DNA of 64,000 nucleotides from NCBI RefSeq assembly GCF_001424755.1, contig NZ_LMRF01000004.1:173023-237022 (forward strand). Reading direction: 5' to 3'. Below the pieces are notes generated by a model. The model searched no databases. It worked only from the letters and a program-made list of their open reading frames with translations, and was not told where the DNA came from. Source of the DNA: Marmoricola sp. Leaf446. Lineage in GTDB: Bacteria; Actinomycetota; Actinomycetes; Propionibacteriales; Nocardioidaceae. The position numbers and the translations under genes are program-made. Shown here piece by piece: positions 47,709 through 59,672 of this stretch. How positions within the stretch are numbered: the stretch's first letter is position 1; every line of letters starts with the position of its first letter.

Positions 47709-48829
47709 ACGACGGACCCCACCGCGTGCTGCTCGCCGGGGGCGGCAGCGCCGGGCACACCTCGCCCCTGCTCGCCACCGCCGACGCGCTGCGCCGCCGC
47801 CTGCCCGACGTCGAGGTGACCGCGCTCGGCACCGCCCGCGGCCTGGAGACGCGGGTCGTGCCCGAGGCGGGCTACCCGCTCGAGCTCGTGCCCGCCGTCC
47901 CGCTCCCGCGCCGGCCCAACGCCGACCTGCTGCGCACCCCCGGCCGGGTGCGGGCGGCGCTCACCGCCACCCTCGAGGTGCTCGACCGGGTCCGCCCCGA
48001 CGTGGTCGTCGGCTTCGGCGGCTACGTCTCGGTGCCGGCCTACCTCGCCGCCCGACGGCGCGGGCTGCCCCTCGTGGTCCACGAGGGCAACGCCCTGCCC
48101 GGCATCGCCAACAGGCTCGGTGCGCGGCTGACGCCGTTCGTCGCCACCTCGTTCCCCGGCACCGACCTGCCCCACGCCCGCCACCTCGGCCTCCCGGTGC
48201 GGCGGATGGTCAGCACCCTCGACCGCGCCGCCCTGCGTGCGGAGGCGCTGGCCCACTTCGGGCTCGCCGCCGACCGTCCGGTGCTGCTCGTGACCGGCGG
48301 CTCCCAGGGGGCGCGCCGGCTCAACGAGTCGGTCGCCGCCGCCGCCCCCGCCCTCGCCGCGGCGGGGGTCCAGGTGCTCCACGTCGTCGGCCCCCGCGGC
48401 GAGGCCCACCCGGCCCTGGGCGAGCAGCAGCGCGCCAGCGGTCCGGCGTACGTCGTGGAGGCGTTCGTCAGCCGCATGGACCTCGCCTACGCCGCGGCCG
48501 ACGCCGTGCTGTGCCGCGCCGGGAGCAACACCGTCACCGAGGTCTCCGGTGTCGGGCTGCCGGCCGTCTACGTGCCGCTGCCGATCGGCAACGGCGAGCA
48601 GGCCCTCAACGCCCGTCCCGTCGTCGACGCCGGGGGAGGGCTGCTGGTCTCCGACGCGGCGCTGACCCCCGAGTGGGTGGCCTCGGCGCTGCCCGACCTG
48701 CTCACCGACCCCGCACGGCTCGCCGCGATGGGGGCGGCCGCGTCGGGCGTCGTGCCCCTCGACGCCGACGAGCTCCTCGCCGACCTGGTCGTCGAGGCCT
48801 GGCACTACCGGAAGCAGGCACGCCGATGA
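47705..48829 (+). CDS. murG: UDP-GlcNAc transferase MurG
   Basis: A 374-residue GT-B glycosyltransferase that makes lipid II from lipid I on the inner membrane face. The N-domain has GGGSAGHTSPLLA, and VVGFGGYVSVPAYLAA and VHEGNALPGIANR follow. The UDP-GlcNAc site has VTGGSQGARRLNE and LCRAGSNTVTEVSGVGLPAVYVPLPIGNGEQALNA. The family usually has the MurG AGA or SGA element; here it is RAGSNT. The GTG start overlaps ftsW as GTGA. Confidence 0.96.
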   Translation: MNDGPHRVLLAGGGSAGHTSPLLATADALRRRLPDVEVTALGTARGLETRVVPEAGYPLELVPAVPLPRRPNADLLRTPGRVRAALTATLEVLDRVRPDVVVGFGGYVSVPAYLAARRRGLPLVVHEGNALPGIANRLGARLTPFVATSFPGTDLPHARHLGLPVRRMVSTLDRAALRAEALAHFGLAADRPVLLVTGGSQGARRLNESVAAAAPALAAAGVQVLHVVGPRGEAHPALGEQQRASGPAYVVEAFVSRMDLAYAAADAVLCRAGSNTVTEVSGVGLPAVYVPLPIGNGEQALNARPVVDAGGGLLVSDAALTPEWVASALPDLLTDPARLAAMGAAASGVVPLDADELLADLVVEAWHYRKQARR

Positions 48830-50268
48830 GGGTCCCCGTCCCCGACGAGCTGCTGCCGGCCGACCGGCTCGGCACGGTCCACTTCATCGGCATCGGCGGG
48901 GCCGGCCTGTCCGGCATCGCGCGCATCATGCTGGCCCGCGGCATCCGGGTGACGGGCAGCGACGCCAAGGACTCCCGCACCCTGGAGGCGCTGCGCGCGC
49001 TCGGGGCGACCTGCCACCTCGGCCACGACGCCGCCCACCTCGGCGACGCCGACACGGTCGTGGTCTCCACCGCGGTGCGCGAGGACAACCCCGAGGTGGT
49101 CGCCGCCCGCGACCGCGGGCTGCGGCTGGTGCCGCGCTCGGCCGCGCTCGAGTCGGTGATGCAGGGCCGCCGCGTCGTCGCGGTGGCCGGCACGCACGGC
49201 AAGACCACGACCACCTCGCTGCTGACCGTCGCGCTGCAGCACTGCGGCGCCGACCCGTCCTTCGCCATCGGCGGCGACCTCAACGAGACCGGCTCCAACG
49301 CCCACGACGGCACCGGCGAGCTGTTCGTCGCCGAGGCCGACGAGAGCGACGGCGCCTTCCTCGTCTACTCCCCGCACGCCGCGCTGGTCACCAACGTCGA
49401 GGCCGACCACCTCGACAACTACGGCACCGAGGAGGCCTACCGGGCCGCGTTCGACGAGTTCGTCGACCGCGTCGACCCGGCGGGCTTCCTCGTGCTCTGC
49501 GCCGACGACCCCGGCGCCGACGCGCTGGCCGCCACGGCGACCGCGCGCGGACGCAGGGTGGTCCGCGTGGGCGAGCGCGAGGACGCCGAGGTGCGGGCCG
49601 TCGACGTCCGGTTCGCCGGCTCCACCTCGAGCTTCACCGTCGTCGACCGCGGCGAGCGGCTCGGCCAGGTGCGGCTGCGGATCCCCGGTCGTCACTACGT
49701 GCTCGACGCCCTCGCCGCCCTGGCGTGCGGGCTGCGGCTCGGCTTCGACTTCGAGGCGCTCGCCGCGGGGCTGGGGTCGTTCAGCGGCACCCGCCGCCGG
49801 ATGGAGCTCAAGGGGGAGGTCGGGCAGGTGCGGGTCTACGACTCCTACGCCCACCACCCCAACGAGATCCGGGGTGACCTCCAGGCCGCGCGCTCGGTGG
49901 CCGGCGACGGCCGGCTGATCGTGGCCTTCCAGCCCCACATGGTCTCGCGCACCCGCATCTTCGGCCACGACATGGGCGTCGCCCTCGGCGCCGCCGACGA
50001 GGTGGTCGTCATGGACGTCTACGTCGCCCGCGAGGACCCCGAGCCCGGCGTCGACGGCGCGCTCGTCGCCAACGCGGTGCCGCTGCCCGCCGACCGCGTC
50101 GTCTTCGAGCCCTCCTGGTCGGCCGTGGCCGGCCACCTGGTCGACCGGGCGCGTCCCGGCGACCTCGTGCTGACCCTGGGGGCCGGCGACGTCACGCTGC
50201 TCGGCCCCGAGGTGCTCGAGCGGCTGGCCGAGCGGGCCGACGACCCCCGCCGCGGGGGAGGCCACTGA
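48826..50268 (+). CDS. murC: UDP-MurNAc:L-alanine ligase MurC
   Basis: A 480-residue Mur ligase that adds the first amino acid, L-alanine. The N-terminal Rossmann motif is FIGIGGAGLSGIARIML, the ATP loop is VAGTHGKTTTT, then EADESDGAFL, NVEADHLDNYG, YDSYAHHPNEI and FQPHMVSRT. All are MurC-specific. It overlaps murG (ATGA) and ftsQ (TGATG, one base), so murG-murC-ftsQ translation is coupled. Confidence 0.96.
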   Translation: MRVPVPDELLPADRLGTVHFIGIGGAGLSGIARIMLARGIRVTGSDAKDSRTLEALRALGATCHLGHDAAHLGDADTVVVSTAVREDNPEVVAARDRGLRLVPRSAALESVMQGRRVVAVAGTHGKTTTTSLLTVALQHCGADPSFAIGGDLNETGSNAHDGTGELFVAEADESDGAFLVYSPHAALVTNVEADHLDNYGTEEAYRAAFDEFVDRVDPAGFLVLCADDPGADALAATATARGRRVVRVGEREDAEVRAVDVRFAGSTSSFTVVDRGERLGQVRLRIPGRHYVLDALAALACGLRLGFDFEALAAGLGSFSGTRRRMELKGEVGQVRVYDSYAHHPNEIRGDLQAARSVAGDGRLIVAFQPHMVSRTRIFGHDMGVALGAADEVVVMDVYVAREDPEPGVDGALVANAVPLPADRVVFEPSWSAVAGHLVDRARPGDLVLTLGAGDVTLLGPEVLERLAERADDPRRGGGH

Positions 50269-51071
50269 TGCGGCTGCCCCGCAGGACGCGCGGACCCGGG
50301 CGGTCCACGACATCGGTCCCGTCCTCCACCGGACCCGACGAGGAGACCGTCCGGATAGCCCTCGACGACGTCCGCCGGCGACGTCAGCACCAAGGCCGTC
50401 GCCGCACCGTCAAGCGGGTCGCGGTCGGGGTGCTCGCCGCGGGCCTGCTCGGGGCGATCGGGTGGCTGCTGCTGTTCTCGCCCTACCTCACCGCGCGCGG
50501 GGTCGAGGTGTCCGGCGCCGGCGCGGCCGGCGAGACCCGGGTGGCCCGGGCCGTCGAGGTCCCGGCCGGCACCCCGCTGGCCCGCGTCGACACCGACCTG
50601 CTGCAGCGCCGCGTCGAGGCGATCCCCGCGGTCCGCCACGCCGAGATCTCCCGCAGCTGGCCCCACACGCTCCACGTCGAGGTCACCCCGCGCACCCCGG
50701 TCGCCGTCCTGGAGCGCTCGGGCCGGCTCCAGGCCCTCGACGCCGAGGGCGTCGTGTTCGGCGGCTACGACGCCCGGCCGGAGAAGCTGCCCCTGGTGGT
50801 GCCGGGGGAGGGCGTCGGCCGCGAGGCGGTCGTCGAGGCCGCCGGCGTCGTCGAGGCGCTCCCGGCCGACGTGGCGGGGCGCACCCGCACCGTCGAGGTG
50901 GGCAGCGTCGACGAGATCACCCTCGTGCTGGCCAGCGGCCGACGCGTGGTGTGGGGGAGCGCGGAGCAGTCGGGCACCAAGGCCGAGGTGCTCGCCGTGA
51001 TGCTGCCCCAGCTGCCGCGCGGCGTCGACGAGATCGACGTCTCCGTGCCCGGCCGCCTCACCACCCGCTGA
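50268..51071 (+). CDS. ftsQ: Division protein FtsQ
   Basis: A 267-residue bitopic protein. The cytoplasmic tail (1-48) is basic, one membrane helix spans about 50-70, the POTRA domain starts SPYLTARGVEVSGAG (71-140), and the FtsQ beta domain follows with RTPVAVLERSGRLQALDAEGVVFG. It links FtsL/FtsB to the early divisome. It is the last gene before the ftsZ promoter region. Confidence 0.93.
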   Translation: MRLPRRTRGPGRSTTSVPSSTGPDEETVRIALDDVRRRRQHQGRRRTVKRVAVGVLAAGLLGAIGWLLLFSPYLTARGVEVSGAGAAGETRVARAVEVPAGTPLARVDTDLLQRRVEAIPAVRHAEISRSWPHTLHVEVTPRTPVAVLERSGRLQALDAEGVVFGGYDARPEKLPLVVPGEGVGREAVVEAAGVVEALPADVAGRTRTVEVGSVDEITLVLASGRRVVWGSAEQSGTKAEVLAVMLPQLPRGVDEIDVSVPGRLTTR

Positions 51072-51210
51072 CCCCCGCCCGCCCGCGTCCGTCGCCCCGC
51101 GGTGCGGTCGTGCGCGACCTGCCGAGCGCGCCTACACCATCGGACGAATTTCGCGGAATCTCGACGCGCCCCCGCGTGTCGATTCGGTCGGCCGGGCCCT
51201 CCCGCCTAAC

Positions 51211-51262
51211 TTGATCCCACCGCCCCAGGTTGACATAACTATAACCCTCTACTTCAGGGTTA
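51211..51262 (+). promoter_or_regulatory. ftsZ upstream control region with promoter elements and TAACCCT dyad
   Basis: This AT-richer stretch in the 287-nt ftsQ-ftsZ gap holds TTGATC (51211-51216) with CATAAC 17 nt on, and a consensus TTGACA (51230-51235). TAACCCT (51242-51248) and AGGGTTA (51256-51262) form a perfect 7-bp inverted repeat with a 7-nt spacer. ftsZ thus has its own, probably regulated, promoter(s). The upstream part 51072-51210 shows nothing clear. Confidence 0.65.
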
Positions 51263-51358
51263 GAGTTGCTGGCCCTCCTGGGACGGACTTCCCCACAGGA
51301 ACATCCGAGGTCGACCGACAACCGTCGGACGCACCACCACACAGTGAGAGGCACCGCC

Positions 51359-52633
51359 GTGGCAGCACCCCAGAACTACCTCGCCGTCATCAAGGTCGTG
51401 GGTATTGGTGGAGGTGGAGTCAACGCCGTCAACCGGATGATCGAGGTCGGGCTGAAGGGCGTCGAGTTCATCGCCATCAACACAGATGCACAGGCCCTGT
51501 TGATGAGCGACGCCGATGTCAAGCTCGACATCGGGCGCGAGCTGACCCGTGGTCTCGGCGCCGGTGCGAACCCCAGCGTGGGTGCGCAGGCCGCCGAGGA
51601 CCACGCCGAGGAGATCGAGGAGGTCCTCAAGGGGGCCGACATGGTCTTCGTCACCGCTGGTGAGGGTGGTGGCACCGGCACCGGTGGCGCCCCCGTCGTC
51701 GCCAAGATCGCGCGCTCCCTCGGGGCGCTGACGATCGGTGTGGTCACCCGCCCCTTCGCCTTCGAGGGCCGCCGCCGCGCGACCTCGGCGGAGGAGGGCA
51801 TCGAGGGTCTCCGCGAGGAGGTCGACACCCTCATCGTGATCCCCAACGACAAGCTGCTGATGATCAGCGACCGCAACGTGAGCATGCTCGACGCCTTCAA
51901 GCAGGCCGACCAGGTCCTGCTGCAGGGTGTCTCCGGCATCACCGACCTGATCACCACCCCCGGCCTGATCAACCTCGACTTCGCCGACGTCAAGTCGGTC
52001 ATGTCCAACGCCGGCTCGGCGCTGATGGGCATCGGCTCGGCCCGCGGCGAGAACCGCGCCGTCGAGGCCGCCGAGCTCGCCGTCTCCAGCCCGCTGCTCG
52101 AGGAGTCCATCGACGGCGCCCAGGGCGTGCTGCTCTCGATCGCCGGTGGCTCCGACCTCGGCCTGTTCGAGATCAACGAGGCGGCCGCGATGGTGGCCGA
52201 CGCGGTGCACGTCGAGGCCAACATCATCTTCGGTGCGACCATCGACGACGCGCTCGGCGACGAGGTGCGGGTGACCGTCATCGCCGCCGGCTTCGAGGGT
52301 GGGCGTCCCAAGCGTCGCGACGAGGGCCAGGGGCTGCGTCCGCGGCCGGCCCAGCAGAGCCAGGAGGAGACCCGTGCCGCGGCCCGGGCCCTGGCCGAGC
52401 AGCGCCGCGCCGAGCAGGCCGCCGCCGCGCCCCGCCGCGAGCCGGTCACGGTCGGCGCGCAGCGCTCGAGCGACGCCGGGCAGCAGCAGGCCCCGGCGCC
52501 CGCCCCGGAGCGACGCGAGCCGGCTCCGCAGGAGGGCTCGCGCGGCACCTCGGGCTGGGGCAGCCGCCCCGCCTCGGCGCCGTCCCGCGAGGGCTACGGC
52601 GACGACCTCGACGTGCCCGACTTCCTGAAGTAG
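51359..52633 (+). CDS. ftsZ: Cell division GTPase FtsZ
   Basis: A 424-residue tubulin homologue that forms the Z ring. [13 protein letters not shown] starts the nucleotide fold, GGGTGTG (103-109) is the tubulin signature, and [11 protein letters not shown] includes the T7 loop region. Residues 318-410 are a long Gln/Ala/Arg/Pro linker. The C-terminal peptide [10 protein letters not shown] is the conserved tail that binds SepF and others. GTG 51359 ([15 protein letters not shown]) is chosen from homologues and from a GAGAGG 8 nt upstream. Confidence 0.97.
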   Translation: MAAPQNYLAVIKVVGIGGGGVNAVNRMIEVGLKGVEFIAINTDAQALLMSDADVKLDIGRELTRGLGAGANPSVGAQAAEDHAEEIEEVLKGADMVFVTAGEGGGTGTGGAPVVAKIARSLGALTIGVVTRPFAFEGRRRATSAEEGIEGLREEVDTLIVIPNDKLLMISDRNVSMLDAFKQADQVLLQGVSGITDLITTPGLINLDFADVKSVMSNAGSALMGIGSARGENRAVEAAELAVSSPLLEESIDGAQGVLLSIAGGSDLGLFEINEAAAMVADAVHVEANIIFGATIDDALGDEVRVTVIAAGFEGGRPKRRDEGQGLRPRPAQQSQEETRAAARALAEQRRAEQAAAAPRREPVTVGAQRSSDAGQQQAPAPAPERREPAPQEGSRGTSGWGSRPASAPSREGYGDDLDVPDFLK

Positions 52634-52644
52634 GTCACCCCCGG

Positions 52645-53358
52645 GTGTACTCCCACCGCAGCAGCACCGGCCCCGTCGACCTGGCGTTCACCGACAGGTA
52701 CGACGGGGTCAGTGCCGCCCCCTTCGACTCGCTCAACCTCGCCCTGGTCGGCGAGGACGACGAGGTCGACCGCCGGCGCAACCTCGCGCTGGTGCTCGAC
52801 GACTTCGCCCCGGGTGCGCGCGTCGCCGACATGGAGCAGGTCCACGGCCGTCGCGTCGTGACCACCGCCGGCGACGAGCCGCGCGAGCGCTGCGACGCCC
52901 TGGTCACCGACCAGCCCGACGTCGTGCTCGTGGTGCGGGTCGCCGACTGCGTGCCGGTGCTGCTGGCCGACACCGGGGCCGGCGTCGTCGGGGCGGCCCA
53001 CGCCGGCCGCCAGGGCCTGGCCGAGGGCGTCGTCGACGCCTGCGTGGAGCAGATGCGCGCGCTGGGCGCCACCGACGTCCGGGCGTGGATCGGTCCGCAC
53101 GTGTGCGGACGCTGCTACGAGGTTCCGGCCCGGCTGCGCGACGAGGTGGCAGCCCTCGAGCCCGCTGCGGCGGCGACGACGTCGTGGGGCACCCCCGGGC
53201 TCGACCTCGGAGCCGGCGTGCGGGCCCGGCTCGAGCGCGCCGGCGTCACCGTGGACGACGTCTCGCGGTGCACGCTGGAGTCGCCCGACCTGTACTCCTA
53301 CCGCCGCGACGGCGTCCGGTCCGGCCGGCTGGCCGGCCTGGTGCGGAGGCGGTCGTGA
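52645..53358 (+). CDS. pgeF: Peptidoglycan editing factor PgeF / YfiH (purine nucleoside phosphorylase fold)
   Basis: A 237-residue protein of the YfiH/LACC1 family. The metal site is built from MEQVHGRRV, RVADCVPVLLAD and GAAHAGRQGLAEGVV. IGPHVCGRCYEVP and LYSYRRDGVRSGRLAGLV complete the signature. Relatives act on purine nucleosides, and in E. coli PgeF edits wrong amino acids from peptidoglycan precursors, which would suit this neighbourhood. It starts 11 nt after ftsZ and overlaps yggS by GTGA. Confidence 0.92.
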   Translation: MYSHRSSTGPVDLAFTDRYDGVSAAPFDSLNLALVGEDDEVDRRRNLALVLDDFAPGARVADMEQVHGRRVVTTAGDEPRERCDALVTDQPDVVLVVRVADCVPVLLADTGAGVVGAAHAGRQGLAEGVVDACVEQMRALGATDVRAWIGPHVCGRCYEVPARLRDEVAALEPAAAATTSWGTPGLDLGAGVRARLERAGVTVDDVSRCTLESPDLYSYRRDGVRSGRLAGLVRRRS

Positions 53359-54056
53359 GCGAGCGTGAGGACGACCTGGAGCGCCGCCTCGGCGAGGTGC
53401 GCGAGCGCATCGCGTCCGCCTGCCGCTCCGCGGGGCGCGACCCCGACGAGGTGACCCTCGTCGTGGTGACCAAGTTCTTCCCGGCCTCCGACGTGCGCGT
53501 GCTCGCGGACCTCGGGGTGCGCGACGTGGGCGAGAACCGGCACCAGGAGGCCGCGGCCAAGGCCGAGGAGCTGGTCGGGCTGCCGCTGCGGTGGCACTTC
53601 ATCGGCGGGCTGCAGAGCAACAAGGCGGCCGCCGTCGCGACGTACGCCGACGCGGTGCACTCCCTCGACCGGGCCAAGCTGGTGACGGGCCTGAGCCGCG
53701 GCGCCACCGAGCGCGGTCGCGACCTCGACGTGCTCGTGCAGGTCAGCCTCGACCCGCCGGGCGCCGACGGCCGCTCCGGTGCCGACCCCGACCAGGTGGG
53801 GGAGCTGGCGGCGCGGGTGGCCGAGGCCGAGGGCCTGGTGCTGCGCGGCGTGATGGGGGTCGCCCCGCTGGGGGGCGACGCCGGCGAGGCGTTCGCGCGG
53901 CTCGCCGAGGTGGCGGCCGACGTGCGCCGCGACCACCCCGGCGCGAGCTGGATCTCCGCCGGCATGAGCGGCGACCTCGACGAGGCGATCGCGCGCGGTG
54001 CGACACACCTGCGCGTCGGCTCGGCGGTCCTCGGTCCCAGACCCGAGAGCAAGTAG
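53355..54056 (+). CDS. yggS: PLP homeostasis protein YggS/PROSC
   Basis: A 233-residue TIM-barrel protein. LVVVTKFFPASDVRVLADLG has the PLP-binding Lys (KF, near residue 37). RDVGENRHQEAAAK, WHFIGGLQSNKAA, and the C-terminal ISAGMSGDLDEAIARGATHLRVGSAVLG close the barrel; the last is the family signature (MSxDxxxAI). It buffers free PLP and has no known catalysis. The GTGA overlap ties it to pgeF. Actinobacterial dcw clusters carry it between ftsZ and sepF. Confidence 0.94.
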   Translation: MSEREDDLERRLGEVRERIASACRSAGRDPDEVTLVVVTKFFPASDVRVLADLGVRDVGENRHQEAAAKAEELVGLPLRWHFIGGLQSNKAAAVATYADAVHSLDRAKLVTGLSRGATERGRDLDVLVQVSLDPPGADGRSGADPDQVGELAARVAEAEGLVLRGVMGVAPLGGDAGEAFARLAEVAADVRRDHPGASWISAGMSGDLDEAIARGATHLRVGSAVLGPRPESK

Positions 54057-54126
54057 TGTCCGAAACGCCTGCCGCCACGACGTGCGTGCAGGCAGATGAG
54101 CGTGACGAGAGCAGAGGAAACAGGCA

Positions 54127-54660
54127 ATGAGCGCGATGCGGAAGATGGGCGTCTACCTCGGACTCCTCGAGGACGCCGAGGGTGAGTACGCCGAGCCCCG
54201 TGCCGAGCGCGACGACACCCGTCGTGCCCCGGCCCGCACGGCCACCCGCCTGGAGACCGACGTCGACGACGAGGACGACGTGGAGCGCTCGCGCCCCGTG
54301 GCCCACCTCGCCGAGCGCCGCCGTCCCGCCCCGCAGGCCCCGGTCCAGCGGACCGCGGCCCCGACCCCGACGGTGGCCCCGATGTCGCGCATCACCACGC
54401 TGCACCCCCGCACCTACAACGAGGCCCGCGTCGTCGGCGAGAACTTCCGCGACGGCGTGCCCGTGATCATGAACCTCTCCGAGATGGACGACACCGACGC
54501 CAAGCGGCTGGTGGACTTCGCGGCCGGCCTGGTGTTCTCGGTGCGCGGCTCGATCGAGCGCGTCACCAACAAGGTGTTCCTGCTCTCCCCGCCCAACGTC
54601 TCGGTCGCGGCCGAGGACAAGCAGCGCATCGCCGAGAACGGCTTCTTCAACCAGAGCTGA
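54127..54660 (+). CDS. sepF: Cell division protein SepF
   Basis: A 177-residue protein. [18 protein letters not shown] is the amphipathic membrane-binding helix, residues 20-88 are a charged Pro/Arg linker, and residues 90-177 are the SepF core ([40 protein letters not shown]). SepF anchors FtsZ to the membrane in actinobacteria, which lack FtsA. An AGAGGAA lies 8 nt before the ATG. TAGTGT (54054-54059) may be a separate -10, giving a leader of about 60 nt. Confidence 0.95.
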   Translation: MSAMRKMGVYLGLLEDAEGEYAEPRAERDDTRRAPARTATRLETDVDDEDDVERSRPVAHLAERRRPAPQAPVQRTAAPTPTVAPMSRITTLHPRTYNEARVVGENFRDGVPVIMNLSEMDDTDAKRLVDFAAGLVFSVRGSIERVTNKVFLLSPPNVSVAAEDKQRIAENGFFNQS

Positions 54661-54690
54661 ACCCCCTCCGGAGACGTTGGAACGACCCCC

Positions 54691-54696
54691 TAGGCT
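54691..54696 (+). promoter_or_regulatory. Leaderless -10 box (TAGGCT) for yggT
   Basis: TAGGCT ends 6 nt before GTG 54703. There is no ribosome site. Confidence 0.6.
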
Positions 54697-54702
54697 CAGC
54701 AC

Positions 54703-54999
54703 GTGGTTGTCGTCGGCTCCGTCATCGATCTGCTGCTGACCACGTTCATCGTGCTGCTGTTCATCCGGCTGATCGTGGACTGGGTGCAGCTGTTCGCGCG
54801 CTCGTGGGTGCCGCGGGGTCCTGCCCTCGTCGTGCTCGAGGGCGTCTACACCGCCACCGACCCGCCGGTGAAGGCGCTGCGCCGGGTGATCCCGCCGCTG
54901 CGGCTGGGCGGCGTCGCGGTCGACCTGAGCTTCATCGCGCTGCTGATCCTGTGCTACGTCCTGCGCGGGCTCAACCAGGCCATCCTGCTCCGAGGCTGA
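54703..54999 (+). CDS. yggT: YggT-family membrane protein (Rv2146c-like)
   Basis: A 98-residue protein with two membrane helices (about 7-27 and 74-94). Between them is the YggT signature YTATDPPVKALRRVIPPLRLGGVAVDLS. The gene lies between sepF and divIVA in almost all actinobacteria. Its role is unknown, possibly in membrane or divisome organisation. The leaderless box sets GTG 54703. Confidence 0.92.
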   Translation: MVVVGSVIDLLLTTFIVLLFIRLIVDWVQLFARSWVPRGPALVVLEGVYTATDPPVKALRRVIPPLRLGGVAVDLSFIALLILCYVLRGLNQAILLRG

Positions 55000-55004
55000 C
55001 CCGC

Positions 55005-55010
55005 TAGGGT
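55005..55010 (+). promoter_or_regulatory. -10 box (TAGGGT) for divIVA
   Basis: TAGGGT lies 44 nt before ATG 55055. Transcription would begin near 55018, leaving a 37-nt leader. This gives the polar-growth gene its own promoter. Confidence 0.5.
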
Positions 55011-55054
55011 TCCACGAGCCCCTGATGGACGACGTGAGGATGCCAGGTGAGGTC

Positions 55055-55849
55055 ATGCCGTTGACGCCCGAGGACGTGAGCACCAAGAGGTTCACCCCGA
55101 CGCGGCTGCGCGAGGGATACGACCAGGGTGAGGTCGACCAGTTCCTCGACGAGGTCGAGGCCGAGCTGGGCCGCCTGCTCAAGGAGAACGAGCAGCTGCG
55201 CTCGCGCGCCGGTGCCACCACGGCCGACGACGCCGCCACCGGCACTCCCGCCGCCGAGGTCGAGCCGGCCCCGGCCAGCCCGGCGCCGGCCGCGACGCCC
55301 GAGCAGCCGGCCGCCGCCGAGGCGCCGCCGGTCTCCGGCGAGGCCGAGCAGAGCACCGCCGAGCCGCAGGCCGTGCCCGCCGCCTCGGGCCTGCGCCCCT
55401 CCCCGCACGAGCAGATCCGGGTCACCACCTCGGCCGAGGCGTCCTCCGCGGCGACCCGGCTGCTGGAGCTGGCCACGCGCAACGCCGACGAGGTCGTCGC
55501 CGAGGCGCGCGAGGAGGCCCAGCAGATCCTGGCCGCGGCTCGCACCGAGGCCGAGCAGCTGGAGTCCGAGACCCGGCAGCGCACCGACCAGCTCGACGAG
55601 GAGGCGCGGACCCGCGCGCAGAACCTCGACGCCGAGACCGAGGGCAAGCGCAGCCAGGCCCTGGCCGACGTCGAGCGCGAGAAGCAGCGCCTCGACGCCG
55701 AGGTCGACAACCTGCGCGCCTTCGAGCGGGAGTACCGCAGCCGTCTGAAGAGCTACTTCACCCAGCAGCTCGAGGCGCTCGACGGGCGTGGCGAGGGTGG
55801 GGAGCTCCCGGCCGGCCACGGCCACCCGCAGGACGACACCAGCTCCTGA
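55055..55849 (+). CDS. divIVA: Polar growth / septum-site protein DivIVA (Wag31)
   Basis: A 264-residue coiled-coil protein. The N-terminal DivIVA domain MPLTPEDVSTKRF...GYDQGEVDQFLDEVEAELGRLL (1-52) binds curved membrane. Residues 53-118 are a Pro/Ala/Glu linker, and residues 125-240 are a long coiled coil. In actinobacteria it marks the poles and directs tip growth. An ATG 30 nt upstream is in frame, but homologues begin at MPLTP, so I use 55055; GTGAGG lies just before it. Confidence 0.93.
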   Translation: MPLTPEDVSTKRFTPTRLREGYDQGEVDQFLDEVEAELGRLLKENEQLRSRAGATTADDAATGTPAAEVEPAPASPAPAATPEQPAAAEAPPVSGEAEQSTAEPQAVPAASGLRPSPHEQIRVTTSAEASSAATRLLELATRNADEVVAEAREEAQQILAAARTEAEQLESETRQRTDQLDEEARTRAQNLDAETEGKRSQALADVEREKQRLDAEVDNLRAFEREYRSRLKSYFTQQLEALDGRGEGGELPAGHGHPQDDTSS

Positions 55850-55892
55850 CGCGACCGGCTCCGGACCGACGGTCCGCTGCCGCCGACGCACG

Positions 55893-55926
55893 CACGGCCC
55901 CGACCGGGTCACCGGTCGGGGCCGTG
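55893..55926. terminator. Strong bidirectional terminator between divIVA and ileS
   Basis: CACGGCCCCGACC (55893-55905) pairs perfectly, 13 bp, with 55914-55926 across an 8-nt loop, between convergent genes. Confidence 0.75.
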
Positions 55927-55942
55927 GTGCGTCCGGACCCGG

Positions 55943-59167
<3,225 letters not shown>

Positions 59168-59457
59168 GGTCGTCCTTCGGTCTGGGGCGGTGCTGACCGA
59201 AGGGACGAGGACCGGCCGGGCCGGGCCCCGCGGTACCACCCTCCTTGACCGGCGCTGGTGCTGCCGGCCCGCTTCGTGGGTGACCCCGGGAGGGTCCACC
59301 GCTGCCGGGTCTACTCCGGTCCCCGGTGGTGCTGGGAGCCGTTTCTTCCGGCGGCTCGGGGTGATCTTCGCCCCCTGCCGTGCCACCGGGCTCCCACCGT
59401 CCCCGGCTCGCTCCTGGCCGTGCAGAGGGGTACTCGTCCCGTCCACGCCGTGCGGTG
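59168..59457 (-). ncRNA. Isoleucine T-box riboswitch of ileS
   Basis: Read on the minus strand, the T-box motif AGGGTGGTACCGCGG lies at 59242-59228. The specifier AUC (Ile) is at 59365-59363, in the context GAAGATCACC. An AGTA element in stem I lies near 59431, and GAGCCG/CGGCTC forms stem III. Downstream, GACCGAAGGACG next to the start pairs with an upstream CGTCCCTTCGGTC, which hides the ribosome site. The switch is therefore translational: uncharged tRNA(Ile) frees the AAGGA. Confidence 0.92.
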
Positions 59458-59462
59458 GGACA

Positions 59463-59468
59463 ACTCTA
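59463..59468 (-). promoter_or_regulatory. -10 box (TAGAGT) for ileS T-box transcript
   Basis: On the minus strand TAGAGT lies just before the T-box leader, placing the start of transcription near 59457. No convincing -35 is seen. Confidence 0.55.
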
Positions 59469-59504
59469 GCCGCGGCCCGGGACGCCGTGCGACCGCGCCG
59501 TGGT

Positions 59505-59533
59505 TTGAAGGCGTCGGACCCGGCACATATCCT
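59505..59533 (+). promoter_or_regulatory. Promoter of the TraR/DksA-type gene
   Basis: TTGAAG (59505-59510), 17-nt spacer, TATCCT (59528-59533). Transcription would start near 59540, about 130 nt before the gene. It is divergent from the ileS promoter. Confidence 0.65.
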
Positions 59534-59672
59534 CTCGCCACACGTGCGCCGCTCCTGCCGAGGAGCGCCAGGGGCACGCCACCGGCAGTGAAGACGCTCG
59601 CCGCCGCACCGACGACCCAGACGACACGCTGCGTGTCACCGCCCGACCGGGTGCCTGCAGCTCGTACGACTC

